Below are positions 60,301-62,005 of a stretch of 64,000 nt of DNA, piece by piece (position 1 is the stretch's first letter; each line of letters opens with the position of its first letter). The notes beneath the pieces were generated by a model. The model saw only the letters and a list, made by a program, of their open reading frames with translations, did no database searches and was not told the DNA's origin. The position numbers and the translations under genes are program-made. This DNA comes from Prostheceraeus crozeri. Lineage: Eukaryota > Platyhelminthes > Polycladida > Euryleptidae. The stretch lies in the NCBI GenBank assembly GCA_907163375.1, contig CAJQUW010000952.1:72001-136000 (forward strand), given 5' to 3'.

Positions 60301-61875
60301 ACAGGTTGTGAAAATTTTCATATCAAAAGATTCAGTTTCTAGTGTAGAAAAAAAGTTTTTTTCGTCTAAAAAAATATTTGATCATTTTTTAAGAAGCTAA
60401 AATTTTACAAATTATTCCTGTGTTTATATACTAGCAATTTGTTGCCTCTATACAAGTAGTATGAAACTAGTTGGATATCAGAAGAAATGAGCATTTACTA
60501 TTATGTATCTTAATTAAGCGGAAATTAAGCTGATTATCATGGAAATTTCACGAACTTCATTGCAATGCAAGTCTTCATGGAAAAGTTGAGATTTTTGGTG
60601 TTTTTTGGCTGAAATTTCAAGGTTTTTAATCAATTTTCATCGGCATGATTTTATGTGTCACTTAGTTCATGTTTCATTTCTTGAATCTGAATAGTTGTGG
60701 GGACCGATTTATATCATTTAAAGTTAACTATCATCATTGTGAGGAAATATGCCTTGACTGTTCATAAAGTTAGAAATTGTTTGGAAAGAAAGTCAAGTTG
60801 TTTATTATGAATTTGTATAAAATGTTGATCAATATATTTCGACTATTCACACCATAGCCATTATCAAGAATAATTCTTGATAATGGCATTCATTCCAACC
60901 AATGCGGCTTCATTTTGATTTTTGCTCTCTCAGTGGTAGGTAATTTGTGATATTATCACGCTTAAGAAAATGCTCCTATTCATAAGGCTGAGCATCAAGG
61001 TATGTAAAAGTAACCCATTGAATTGTTAATTTAACAAATATTACCTATTCAATAAGCTCAATGCATTAGCTCACACAAGTGGAGCACAATCTAAACAGAA
61101 TTACTTCTCCAAGGATTGGTAAAATGCTATTATACCTTCAGTATTTTTACCGAAACGATAGCAGCAAAAACTCCCCGAGTAGTTTTAGGTCGAAGTAATA
61201 TTCCAAAAGTAAAATGCTTAAACTACTCGGGGAGTTTTTGCTGCTATCGTTTGGGTAAAAATCATTATGATCTCCCGTCGTCTGGTCAATTACCTTCAGT
61301 ATTGTTATCATGATCAGTCAATGTCATGTATATTTCTCCAAACTGTAGCAATTAGCTCATCTCTACTCGTCATGTAGCAATCAGTGCTAGGTCTCAACTC
61401 GAGTTCATTTAATAAAATCGAAACTGTATTTAGGGATTTAATTAATACCTAATATGCTTACTCTACGGTTTGCACTTCAAGCAAAGTGATACGATTAAAC
61501 AATCTAATTCTGTGAGTCTGATAGTTCTTGAAACTAGGCCATCTATCAAACTGTCGGAGGCTACTGAGCATTCGGCTAAAACTTCAGCAGAACCTAACGT
61601 TTTAGATGGTACTGAAGACGTTTCTGCTATTTAGACTATATTTCATAGATTTCCCTTAAGGAGTTCTGGAACCTTTCGAGGATGAAGGAAGAAAGGAACT
61701 TACCTTCTGCCAAATGCGCTTTCACAATCTTGACCTTCTCGGGAGTTCCCAGAGTTAAAACACCACTTGGATATTGCTTCTCGAAAGCCGCATTGGTTGG
61801 AATGAATACTGTCCTGATACTTCCTGTATAATCGATGAAATCGACCATTGAGGAGTTGATGACTAATTGTCTGAA
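3149..61875 (-). CDS. Multi-FAS1 (fasciclin-1) domain protein gene, partial, spliced
   Basis: Overall span of one minus-strand gene assembled from exons that share FAS1 motifs and compatible splice phases. FAS1 domains are extracellular adhesion modules of about 140 residues, found in fasciclin, periostin/TGFBI and stabilins. Exon order from the 5' side: 61704-61875, 59650-59813 and 53550-53713 (domain 1); damaged candidate 45893-46096, 19064-19217 and 17262-17400 (domain 2); 17081-17204, 14875-15007 and 9200-9386 (domain 3); 6142-6301 and 3149-3305 (start and middle of domain 4). Phases match at every junction except those touching the damaged candidate. Each domain uses the same start/middle/end three-exon plan, which suggests growth by duplication of a three-exon block. 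No signal peptide, anchor, first exon or terminal exon is in the window. The span contains the Polinton-type element and several LINEs as intron insertions. Whether the gene is intact depends on domain 2. Confidence 0.85.
3366..3547 (+). repeat. tRNA-like repeat (SINE-like), plus orientation
   Basis: At 3475-3547 there is a tRNA-like segment: A box (tagctcagttggttagagca), T-arm/B box ggttcgaatcc and a partly paired acceptor. The anticodon loop reads ctagtta (AGT), but the acceptor and anticodon stems mismatch, so it is not a sound tRNA gene. The 110 bases upstream (with a second B-box-like gggtttgatcc) are shared with a minus-strand copy at 52735-52880. This makes it a dispersed, possibly dimeric tRNA-derived repeat. 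Confidence 0.65.
3550..4285. other. Intron sequence, nothing recognised
   Basis: AT-rich intron of the FAS1 gene. Short open frames occur but none has a recognisable domain or splice context. Confidence 0.5.
4286..4364 (-). repeat. tRNA-derived SINE head
   Basis: The minus strand reads ggtctcagtgacacagtggttaagtgc (A-box-like) followed about 30 bases later by gaggtcgatcccc (B-box-like GGTCGATCCC). This is the bipartite Pol III promoter layout of a tRNA-derived SINE. The body continues leftward past 4240 without a clear end. Confidence 0.6.
4400..5250. other. Intron sequence with unassigned open frames
   Basis: A 163-codon plus-strand frame (4400-4891) is the longest here, but its composition is that of AT-rich spacer. 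It has no domain and no promoter. Nothing else was recognised. Confidence 0.4.
5255..5740. repeat. Direct duplication of about 145 bp
   Basis: 5255-5400 and 5597-5735 are near-identical direct copies (sharing aaacttccggcatt, gtacaccaacacatagag and ttgacgctacggagtccaaag), separated by about 200 bases. This is a local segmental duplication or two solo ends of a repeat. Confidence 0.8.
5741..6141. other. Intron sequence, nothing recognised
   Basis: Intron between FAS1 exons 6142-6301 and 3149-3305. No repeat family was recognised in this stretch. Confidence 0.4.
6142..6301 (-). CDS. FAS1 gene exon, start of domain 4
   Basis: Acceptor ctttcag, donor gtaagt. Residues SKLIDYLKTFDINLDVLNNV then RYTFFAPTNAALTAMEAGTG: a textbook H1 box (TFFAPTNAAL). 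It ends in phase 0. The upstream codon is completed from the exon at 9200-9386, so domains 3 and 4 are joined with almost no linker. Confidence 0.93.
6480..6844 (-). pseudogene. LINE reverse transcriptase pieces (C-terminal end, then RT start of a second copy)
   Basis: The minus strand from 6844 reads LRWFGHVYRKKEEDWVKRVW and, after a shift, AIAEAALDRQTWRRS, the usual C-terminal tail of a non-LTR retrotransposon. It is the direct continuation of the fragment at 8750-8900, separated from it by the piggyBac insertion. Just beyond it, 6718-6506 reads IVENQTDFAEGRGAREQIL then NRNTPVHVLF and CSKAFDMM, an early RT motif from a different position of the same kind of element. Two truncated copies therefore lie head to tail. 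Confidence 0.75.
6849..8745 (+). mobile_element. piggyBac-type DNA transposon, internally rearranged
   Basis: It is flanked by TTAA at 6845-6848 and 8746-8749, the obligate piggyBac target. Both ends carry the inverted motif ggtcaaacggtcacaa (6857 region and, inverted, near 8715), and another copy lies at about 7110. It is 1.9 kb, shorter than a full piggyBac, and only the C-terminal transposase part is coding. The target is a LINE reading frame (RRNCL | RWFGH), so the insertion point is exact to the base. Confidence 0.88.
7584..8354 (+). CDS. piggyBac transposase, C-terminal part
   Basis: 256 codons. CDNYFTSYALAAKLLEHNLT holds the second catalytic Asp of the DDD triad. NASKGGVDRMEG holds the third, and RKTNRWPLLLFFNIIDVANN follows as in piggyBac proteins. 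The C terminus is the Cys/His-rich zinc-binding domain: CSKCRFCRK, CDDCDRPICPNH and CEDCH. The N-terminal half, including the first Asp, is missing, and upstream sequence to 6849 is not recognisable as it. The product could bind ends but should not be able to transpose. Full-length relatives are about 550-600 residues. Confidence 0.88.
   Translation: MLTDVICDVHNIVCDNYFTSYALAAKLLEHNLTLLGTMRLHRREIPSYIRTTDDRSVHSSRFAFEYDKKVSLISYIPKKKKNVVLLTSSHSDTRISEEAQNKPLVILEYNASKGGVDRMEGNVEEYSCRRKTNRWPLLLFFNIIDVANNNAFLLVKKSGLTRNKKELLRMLTFQLAQPSAERRLQRSAVRRYTNEAADEVGFKYEKTDARVTSRCSKCRFCRKTTRSYCDDCDRPICPNHRFLKVITKCEDCHELS
8750..8900 (-). pseudogene. LINE reverse transcriptase C-terminal fragment, split by piggyBac
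   Basis: The minus strand reads RRMCGVSLTERHSNAELRAR then IDLEPIKNIFRRNCL, the region of non-LTR retrotransposons after the RT domain. Its frame continues at 6844 with RWFGH once the piggyBac element and one TTAA are removed. Confidence 0.75.
8901..9199. other. Intron spacer, nothing recognised
   Basis: About 300 bases of AT-rich sequence with a taattaatta run near 9035. No gene or repeat was assigned. Confidence 0.4.
9200..9386 (-). CDS. FAS1 gene exon, end of domain 3
   Basis: Acceptor ttacag, donor gtgaga. The open frame contains VYGRLTQMVNNVYSQGFVGS, VTEGDVAGTNGVVHIINSPL and GYATNSIQKILNNRYSEF. TNGVVHIINSPLG is a strong H2 box. The phase completes the glycine codon begun at the end of 14875-15007. 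Its two extra 3' bases are completed by the exon at 6301. Confidence 0.92.
9508..10342. mobile_element. 0.8-kb MITE family, copy 1
   Basis: The left end catagagcaagtatatgg...ggtagagtg is inverted at the right end (ctactctactcaatatacttactctatg). The interior matches 18161-18947 (shared: aagcggaaattaagctgat-like block, catttcttgaatctgaatag, tgatatgatcac). There is no coding capacity. It contains a 68-bp exact tandem duplication at about 10030-10164. Confidence 0.8.
10030..10164. repeat. 68-bp tandem duplication inside MITE copy 1
   Basis: The block starting ctgatttaacaaatattgcc and ending actattattcc occurs twice back to back. Other copies of the MITE have it once, so the duplication arose within this copy. 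Confidence 0.9.
10343..14395. other. Large intron tract, mostly unassigned
   Basis: Intron between FAS1 exons 9200-9386 and 14875-15007. Recognised pieces: a (ga)n run near 10840-10856, the dispersed repeat at 11645-11697, and at 12600-12690 one end of the foldback family found at 58040-58975 (gaaggaatcgtggtgatca, cagcaatccgcaagcga). A 144-codon minus-strand frame at 10440-10874 is not supported as a gene. Confidence 0.5.
14401..14498. mobile_element. Small MITE with ATATTACGTGAT inverted ends
   Basis: The ends atattacgtgat and atcacgtaatat are perfect 12-bp inverted repeats around about 75 bases containing two C-rich runs. Length and ends fit a tiny non-autonomous DNA transposon. Confidence 0.6.
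14875..15007 (-). CDS. FAS1 gene exon, middle of domain 3
   Basis: The acceptor ttccag just before TTTGCAGC gives phase 0 and reads FAAILLLHILPGRRLTLATM; the inner gcag 7 bases later would break phase, so the outer one was chosen. 'LLHILPG' is the hallmark strand of FAS1 (YHxLPG). The rest, PASTVELYAANSTGKLRFNQ, is typical of the region before H2. Donor is gtaagt. Confidence 0.88.
15185..15667. mobile_element. Foldback element with about 165-bp arms
   Basis: 15185-15350 and 15508-15667 are inverted copies (shared: cctctagaatggaaatta, gcatttccac-like region, ccaacgtctgta, gattgggttagaatcagtca). The spacer is about 155 bases and there is no coding capacity. Confidence 0.85.
15668..16656. other. 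Intron tract with a short (ta)n run
   Basis: No gene or classified repeat. A short tatata run lies near 15871-15898. Confidence 0.4.
16657..17045. repeat. Dispersed repeat family R1, copy 1
   Basis: It matches 54170-54665 in the same orientation (shared: atatcaacttttcct, gagcgcagcgagg, gatagctaagggagga, gtttatttcctctcgaaaga, cttctatgatttttt). About 390 bases, no coding. Copy 2 carries an extra 60-bp palindrome. Confidence 0.75.
17081..17204 (-). CDS. FAS1 gene exon, start of domain 3
   Basis: Acceptor tttccag, donor gtgaga. Residues AFLTACNTNTICKNYIDGLN then TEVTVFAPAVFPTAISSSSE, an H1 box with VFAP. Two cysteines (ACNTNTIC) sit just before the strand. It ends in phase 0 and joins to 14875-15007. 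Confidence 0.87.
17262..17400 (-). CDS. FAS1 gene exon, end of domain 2
   Basis: Acceptor ttttag, donor gtgagt. The open frame starts FVSVGGVTAQVLGPTQPLGN and continues GVMIVINQPLNLLYRSVKT, an H2-box-like segment with N-G-V-x-I-V-I-N. Phase joins cleanly to both neighbours. The following intron (17205-17261) is only about 57 bases, short compared with all the others. Confidence 0.87.
17770..18150 (-). pseudogene. LINE RT C-terminal fragment
   Basis: The minus strand reads LGVTIMKDLTWNAHIE, then after a frame break YIRSILEYFFLCFIGLNHLL and LSRIDKRAHRIIFHD. This is the post-RT region of jockey/CR1-like non-LTR elements. It is truncated and out of frame, and a MITE was inserted at its upstream side. 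Confidence 0.7.
18161..18947. mobile_element. 0.8-kb MITE family, copy 2 (best-preserved ends)
   Basis: The terminal inverted repeats are about 34 bp: catagagtagggatatatag then gtagagtg on the left, and cactctacctattatgccta then ctctatg on the right. Flanks attcaaac (18153-18160) and atttaaac (18948-18955) look like an 8-bp target duplication with one change, as made by hAT transposases. The element is 787 bp and non-coding. Confidence 0.85.
19064..19217 (-). CDS. FAS1 gene exon, middle of domain 2
   Basis: A tttcag acceptor and gtaagg donor bound 154 bases that are open in phase 0. Residues FLMSHVAAKQVIFSSWMKYR fit the FAS1 segment starting at the conserved 'HV/HL' strand, followed by NVDIETLLKKKGLATTTFNS. 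It begins at the same domain position as the exon at 14875-15007. It ends with one extra base, matching the next exon. Intron to the right is about 26.7 kb and contains the whole Polinton-type element. Confidence 0.8.
19370..19655. repeat. Small nested inverted repeats
   Basis: gatggctatgcgattc (19376 region) is inverted at gaatcgtatagccatc (19480 region). ataaagtatgccagattatta (19505 region) is inverted at about 19630. Together they form a foldback-like cluster of unknown family. Confidence 0.55.
19800..20195. mobile_element. Foldback element with about 70-bp arms
   Basis: gtttggtatctccagaatcc with ttgcgatgtaaggagtg on the left is inverted on the right as cactccttacatcgctagg with attctgaagataccaaac. 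The spacer of about 250 bases is not coding. Confidence 0.65.
20440..20796 (+). pseudogene. LINE C-terminal fragment
   Basis: In shifting frames the plus strand reads LQKSAKCVLA, RLKWLSILHRIE, YKRYHLRSPLYIS, LQVRFPSRHDLEVVEHS and then a degraded 'WNALPLNV'-like segment (RNASLNV). This order is the tail of L2/CR1-type non-LTR retrotransposons. It has several frame changes and is old. Confidence 0.65.
20797..20942 (-). mobile_element. tRNA-derived SINE carrying a hammerhead ribozyme
   Basis: The minus strand starts tctcaacagatggtcc and ends ggttacatctgttgaga, so its outer ends can pair. Inside, in order: an A-box-like ggccttgtggttagaggg, a B box ggttcaaacc, then a complete hammerhead core. A second copy of the family (21056-21087 plus 45115-45230) was split by the Polinton-type element. 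Short non-coding retroelements with hammerheads are known (for example schistosome Sm-alpha). Membership in a named family cannot be judged by eye. Confidence 0.75.
20812..20853 (-). ncRNA. Type I hammerhead ribozyme with minimal stem III
   Basis: In order on the minus strand: CCACGA (stem I), CTGATGA (core), GGCC-CAACA-GGCC (stem II with 5-nt loop), GAAA (core), C-AT-G (a one-pair stem III plus the A15.1-U16.1 closing pair), cleavage triplet GTC, TCGTGG (stem I partner). All core positions are present, and stems I (6 bp) and II (4 bp) pair fully. Very short stem III is known from hammerheads of Penelope-like elements and retrozymes, which act as dimers. The predicted cut is after the C of GTC. 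Confidence 0.8.
20943..21055. other. Spacer between SINE copies
   Basis: Short spacer. It contains an inverted pair (actcattacatgat / ...taagagtaat). Nothing coding. Confidence 0.4.
21056..21087 (+). repeat. 5' piece of a SINE split by the Polinton-type element
   Basis: gccttgtggttagagggtat and gcttgcacgtc match the A-box part of the SINE at 20797-20942. The continuation (ctctagctcc...) is found at 45121, on the far side of the 24-kb element. The last six bases CACGTC are the left target duplication. Confidence 0.85.
21258..21350. repeat. 22-bp tandem repeat near the element tip, four copies
   Basis: The unit gttgacgtgggcgaccgtct occurs four times with small changes (acttggg, acgtggg, acgtggg, acatggg). 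It is mirrored near 44855-44950 in the right arm. Iterated short repeats close to a DNA-polymerase element's ends could be protein-binding sites; that is inference. Confidence 0.85.
21602..22830. repeat. Tandem units of about 290 bp with C-runs at each boundary
   Basis: gacgtccccccc occurs at about 21604, 21930, 22224, 22515 and 22811. The three central intervals are 291-296 bp and almost identical (each with ggttctagtggacggatttt, gcattggaaagaggatg and ggtcggagct). The mirror image lies at about 42290-43190 in the right arm. Confidence 0.9.
23359..23437 (+). promoter_or_regulatory. TATA promoter with CRE-like site and splice-donor-like site
   Basis: ttacgtcatc (CRE/ATF-like) at 23359 is followed by ctatataag at 23385-23393. 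An aggtaggt donor-like site follows about 45 bases later (near 23437). No long ORF follows directly; the RNA-like modules come next. The same set is mirrored around 41690-41765. Confidence 0.6.
23883..24050 (+). ncRNA. Structured-RNA-like module, copy 1
   Basis: It contains tgttccttcgggacggcgg and gatgccgtag (hairpin acggc/gccgt), then catgttgggcatttgaca and ctcaacgtag, ending near gaacgcc. The same order of elements recurs at 24561, 25505 and 27681. The function is unknown; RNA structure is inferred from the paired segments. Confidence 0.45.
24561..24775 (+). ncRNA. Structured-RNA-like module, copy 2
   Basis: Nearly identical to copy 4 (27681-27895): gttccttcgggacggcgggt, actgccgtagaggg, tgagccgttgctca (4-bp hairpin), gttgggcgttcgac, actcaacgtgacgc. 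The preceding 75 bases (cttgctatctagttgaatag...) are also shared with copy 4. Confidence 0.5.
25031..25040 (+). promoter_or_regulatory. TATA box of the small arm ORF
   Basis: gtatataaac lies about 32 bases upstream of the ATG at 25071, followed by a C/T-rich leader (catttcatttcatttc). The spacing is right for a very short 5' leader. Confidence 0.65.
25071..25337 (+). CDS. Small basic protein of unknown function in the left arm
   Basis: 88 codons starting MQTPNSQVSSPRGPQLRPRK, then a helical-looking, charged segment (LFEEFVRLEEQDRVFNNLAR) and a tail SVTKERVKDSLSRIGRV. It is the only short frame in the arm with its own TATA box, a start codon close behind it and a clean stop. I recognise no family. 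The N-terminal Arg/Lys/Pro-rich part could bind nucleic acid. The mirrored copy in the right arm (about 39580-39870) lies in low-quality sequence. Confidence 0.5.
   Translation: MQTPNSQVSSPRGPQLRPRKLFEEFVRLEEQDRVFNNLARIGNPMTATAVNPTEWRYIPLFSHVPVSVEVDSVTKERVKDSLSRIGRV
25505..25720 (+). ncRNA. Structured-RNA-like module, copy 3 (divergent)
   Basis: It keeps gtaatacttcctt, cgttcctgtaaagggcggcgg, cccgtag, gcgtcatgtttgc, ctcaacgtagtatgc and cgcgcc in the same order as the other copies, with many changes between. It lies downstream of the small ORF. Confidence 0.4.
25955..27310. repeat. AT-rich degenerate minisatellite (left arm)
   Basis: Variants of gtttacaagttagaaataaa separated by gtttcaa, gttttatctgtttgta or tgtatacg words repeat irregularly, with a spacing of about 25-45 bases. 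Some longer blocks repeat (for example 25975-26060 against 26180-26290). The right arm holds an inverted version about 2.5 times longer. Confidence 0.85.
27492..27595 (+). promoter_or_regulatory. Promoter at the inner border of the left arm
   Basis: gattgg (inverted CCAAT box) at 27491-27496 and cttataaaa (TATA) at 27532-27540 are followed by ataaggtgagtg, a strong splice-donor-like site near 27585. A tttttcag-like acceptor at 27992 precedes the first open segment, so RNA-like module 4 would sit within the first intron. Confidence 0.55.
27681..27895 (+). ncRNA. Structured-RNA-like module, copy 4 (intronic position)
   Basis: Same elements as copy 2, including cgttccttcggacggcggg, ctgccgtagaggg, tgagctgttgctca (one loop change) and gttgggcgttcgac. 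It lies between a donor-like site at about 27585 and an acceptor-like site at 27992. Confidence 0.5.
28037..28982 (+). CDS. Open segments with splice-like borders, unknown product (Polinton-type core)
   Basis: Four open segments, 28037-28112, 28374-28448, 28551-28835 and 28945-28982, are bordered by tttcag/ctacag-type acceptors and gtaagt-type donors. The first starts MDTSITRKIESYRVSAKMEE. The third is rich in Pro, Ser and Thr after an acidic/basic start (LARQEKWEEVARRKYDDDFP). No known Polinton protein is recognised. Introns are known in some Polinton genes. Segment quality is good here, unlike the polymerase further right. Confidence 0.45.
28983..30589. other. Core of the Polinton-type element, little recognised
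   Basis: G/C-run sequences occur at 29485-29535. Around 29535-29600 a short plus-strand stretch reads GVCADCGHIVHEGEINAICSD, a CxxC-G pattern faintly like half of a TFIIB-type zinc ribbon. Nothing else was assigned. Confidence 0.35.
30590..33720 (+). pseudogene. Broken family-B DNA polymerase of Polinton type
   Basis: Short remnants in several frames follow the order of the protein-primed PolB of Polintons. There is an exonuclease-domain start (ADIECYID...HRP), the RDHDHITGKFRNA block, a segment with the GEY...L..D..LLADVF pattern, the KPYIDSNSQK...MEDVRKRV block, and a C-terminal PKM(Y/F) segment. Together they place the element in the Polinton/Maverick group. The gene is a fossil with a dozen or more breaks. 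Confidence 0.8.
33721..35334. other. Core of the Polinton-type element, unassigned
   Basis: About 1.6 kb with only short open frames on both strands. I could not identify capsid, protease, ATPase or integrase motifs. Confidence 0.4.
35340..38870. repeat. AT-rich degenerate minisatellite (right arm, expanded)
   Basis: Inverted form of the left-arm array (aacttgtaaact..gaaactttattt words), 3.5 kb against 1.35 kb. Unit spacing is irregular, and many single-base insertions break up otherwise conserved words. Confidence 0.8.
38880..41450 (-). other. Mirrored module region of the right arm, low sequence quality
   Basis: It holds inverted, noisy counterparts of RNA-like modules 3 (about 39150-39410), 2 (about 40270-40480) and 1 (about 41020-41220), and of the small ORF region (about 39580-39870). 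The aggcgcccgaaggaac-type hairpin words remain recognisable (ccgaaggaacaccctg at about 41196). Confidence 0.65.
45115..45230 (+). repeat. 3' piece of the split SINE with a degraded hammerhead
   Basis: It begins with the right duplication CACGTC and continues ctctagctcc, the B box ggttcaaacc, then cgactga-ggtc...aggccgaaac and tctcgtggtggttac. It is the same SINE as 20797-20942, but three bases of the CTGATGA core are missing, so this hammerhead should be inactive. Confidence 0.85.
45231..45892. other. Intron sequence, nothing firmly recognised
   Basis: Two overlapping plus-strand frames (93 and 121 codons) show no domain. No repeat was assigned. Confidence 0.4.
45893..46096 (-). CDS. Candidate FAS1 exon, start of domain 2, damaged as read
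   Basis: The minus strand carries SDFLKLITKFKAMPGI, in phase with the exon at 53550-53713, and further on STFFVPTNAGCLTASNS, a clear H1 box. The stretch has a good acceptor (ttccag) and a strong gtaagt donor. As read, the two parts are separated by 36 bases holding in-frame stops, and the gtaagt donor leaves a phase that does not fit the exon at 19064-19217. A weaker gtgaag donor directly after ASNS would restore phase with that exon. Possible explanations are gene decay, a base-call or assembly error near the noisy repeat to its left, or an unusual splice. The position is exactly where the missing third of domain 2 is expected. Confidence 0.5.
46203..46290 (+). repeat. Possible tRNA-derived repeat
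   Basis: gtggcatatgggttaaggtgc resembles a Pol III A box, and gatcgtaggtt some 55 bases on could be a decayed B box. Only a weak case. Confidence 0.3.
48045..49988. other. G-rich island inside LINE-B
   Basis: Composition changes abruptly from about 40% to about two-thirds G+C, with G far exceeding C on the plus strand. Words such as ggccat, gggcat, ggcatgg and ggggcc recur without a strict period that I can see. LINE-B coding sequence stops at ...DLER (48044) and resumes at GIFQGDS (49990), so the block interrupts an RT that would be continuous. A gagg/agg sequence is present at both junctions. Long open frames occur in several frames at once because stops are rare in such sequence; none shows a protein domain. 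Confidence 0.75.
51162..51614 (+). CDS. LINE-B restriction-like endonuclease C-terminal domain
   Basis: 150 open codons: MDYDLPVSREPWQHVPVPVI, then VKILVDFEIRTDRRITARRR, DIVIVDKAKKTGIIIDISVP and EKITKYQDLKMEIQKLWNIK. The RxDI...IIDIS arrangement is the PD-(D/E)xK-like core of R2/R4-type elements (the family norm is RPDI; here the Pro is Arg). The tail VTCIPVVIGSLGAHTGKLTK and QKAALLGSAYILRRTLDLPE is typical of this LINE group. It ends 56 bases before the A tail. Confidence 0.85.
   Translation: MDYDLPVSREPWQHVPVPVIEDSAVKILVDFEIRTDRRITARRRDIVIVDKAKKTGIIIDISVPEERNINNKEKEKITKYQDLKMEIQKLWNIKVTCIPVVIGSLGAHTGKLTKYLKEIPGHHHVPQLQKAALLGSAYILRRTLDLPESW
51992..52556 (-). pseudogene. LINE-A reverse transcriptase, C-terminal half
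   Basis: It reads QRTKYGSLAFVLMINDL (the usual PQGTxLGPLLFxxxINDL block, altered), a decayed YxDD region, WAKEHNMRLNLKKTNEM, KILGFIINEELSWSDHILKI, and SILEYGALVWHFNITKAQSN with SVQRRVICMIKH. This is the standard order of jockey/CR1-type LINEs. The catalytic Asp pair is not preserved (YIDVCT), so the copy is dead. The frame is open over 175 codons. Confidence 0.85.
52580..52685. repeat. Short foldback sequence
   Basis: gtaatttgacctgtagattacgaatatgatgg is mirrored by ccatcatattcgtaacctggaggtcaaattac around a loop of about 25 bases (arms about 32 bp). It sits beside the tRNA-like repeat. Confidence 0.75.
52735..52880 (-). repeat. tRNA-like repeat, minus-strand copy
   Basis: Read on the minus strand it shares, with 3366-3500, ggcaactgatgtgtgatgg, the B-box-like gacttgatcctgcc and gcagctcagttggtagagca. 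The final B box of the second tRNA-like unit is absent here. Confidence 0.65.
53030..53190. repeat. Solo piece of the 58-kb foldback family
   Basis: It shares ttccttcagattcgaagaat, cagatca, ttctccataatgttggccc-like and gtagcaggcg words with 58080-58180, and the adjacent gtcgtgcgtcgcttgcggat with the far end of that element. Confidence 0.65.
53550..53713 (-). CDS. FAS1 gene exon, end of domain 1
   Basis: A ttttcag acceptor and gtgagt donor bound 164 bases that are open in the frame inherited from the previous exon. Residues include NNAELVSPYIDQVGGSGMFH followed by VINEVIFPVG, a good FAS1 H2 box (NGxxHVIDxVLxP). It ends with two extra bases, so the next exon must supply one base to complete the codon. 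Confidence 0.87.
53985..54070. repeat. Half copy of the 55.7-kb foldback family
   Basis: ttccgatgcacagataattt, gcttttg and tttcggcgaaccgcccttct match one arm of 55628-55830. Confidence 0.6.
54170..54665. repeat. Dispersed repeat family R1, copy 2
   Basis: Matches 16657-17045 along its length. The difference is a 60-bp palindrome inserted at 54438-54497 plus small changes. Confidence 0.75.
54438..54497. mobile_element. 60-bp perfect palindrome with target duplication
   Basis: cagggatgtctatgaataat then atgatata is followed by its exact reverse complement. tcacaac occurs directly before (54431-54437) and after (54498-54504). The paralogous copy at 16657-17045 lacks the palindrome, so this is an insertion. 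CAGGG ends and a 7-8 bp duplication fit a minimal hAT-type MITE. Confidence 0.8.
54666..55627. other. Intron sequence, nothing recognised
   Basis: AT-rich intron of the FAS1 gene with only short frames. Confidence 0.4.
55628..55830. mobile_element. Foldback element with about 85-bp arms
   Basis: Arms share gtaatttgcttg, tttttacttctcaatatata and tttcggcg..cgcccttctca and face each other around about 35 AT-rich bases (near 55710-55745). Related half copy at 53985-54070. Confidence 0.85.
55831..58039. other. Intron tract, nothing recognised
   Basis: About 2.2 kb of AT-rich sequence with short frames only. No splice-bounded FAS1 segment was found, and none is needed because the flanking exons join in phase. 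Confidence 0.45.
58040..58975. mobile_element. Large foldback element (about 0.9 kb)
   Basis: The left arm 58040-58440 is inverted at 58570-58975 (shared: attgctgtgaattcc / ggaattcacagcaat, gattccttcagattcg / cg..tctgaaggaatcgtgg, cggttgataactgtcact, gcacaatttggcg, gacgacctgtctaattctgt-like). There is no coding. Single ends occur at 12600-12690 and 53030-53190. Confidence 0.85.
59105..59235 (+). repeat. tRNA-derived SINE fragment
   Basis: A B box ggttcaattcc at about 59150 is preceded by a decayed tRNA-like 5' half, and is followed by agctgggagcca and a body ending gtagatggggctaaagc. Typical of tRNA-derived SINEs; end points unclear. Confidence 0.5.
59650..59813 (-). CDS. FAS1 gene exon, middle of domain 1
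   Basis: Bordered by a ttgcag acceptor and a gtaagt donor. The frame set by the upstream exon is open for 55 residues (AKNKNDQVVLVKTTMFTDST, then KFVKVIAKTTQPVDMYMIRS). This matches the hydrophobic beta-rich centre of a FAS1 domain, between the H1 and H2 boxes, where sequence conservation is weak. It ends in phase 0. Confidence 0.8.
59941..61471. mobile_element. MITE family, copy 3, with internal insertions
   Basis: The left end cacagagtaagtatatagtg precedes about 300 bases of extra sequence. The family body restarts at 60266 (catagtaggtagattgtcga) and ends at ttactctacgg (61471). The body contains ctaattaagcggaaattaag and catttcttgaatctgaatag as in other copies. A small palindrome (ccattatcaagaat/attcttgataatgg) lies at about 60858-60887 and a foldback at 61137-61293. 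Confidence 0.7.
61137..61293. mobile_element. Foldback insertion inside MITE copy 3
   Basis: Arms of about 43 bp (taccgaaacgatagcagc, aaaaactccccgagtagttt and complements). accttcagtat flanks it on both sides, a likely target duplication of about 11 bp. The sister MITE copies have no such insert. Confidence 0.75.
61704..61875 (-). CDS. FAS1 gene exon, start of domain 1
   Basis: Preceded by a ...ttccag acceptor and followed by gtaagt. It reads 57 open residues beginning FRQLVINSSMVDFIDYTGS and containing VFIPTNAAFEKQY, the FAS1 H1-box pattern (VFxPTNxAF), then KVKIVKAHLAEG, which leads to the conserved 'HL' strand. It ends with one extra base, which joins in phase to the next exon at 59813. 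This is the 5'-most exon seen; sequence further upstream is LINE and MITE. Confidence 0.88.
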
Positions 61876-61939
61876 CTGGAATGAAGAAGGAAATGTTCAA
61901 AGCATTGTGGATCTGGACGGAAATTGATTTAGTTGGTTC

Positions 61940-62005
<66 letters not shown>
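61940..62005. repeat. (TAG)n microsatellite, the 3' tail of LINE-C
   Basis: About 22 units of gta/tag. On the minus strand it follows directly on an AATAAA signal and the LINE-C 3' UTR, so it is best read as the element's simple-repeat tail. Confidence 0.9.
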
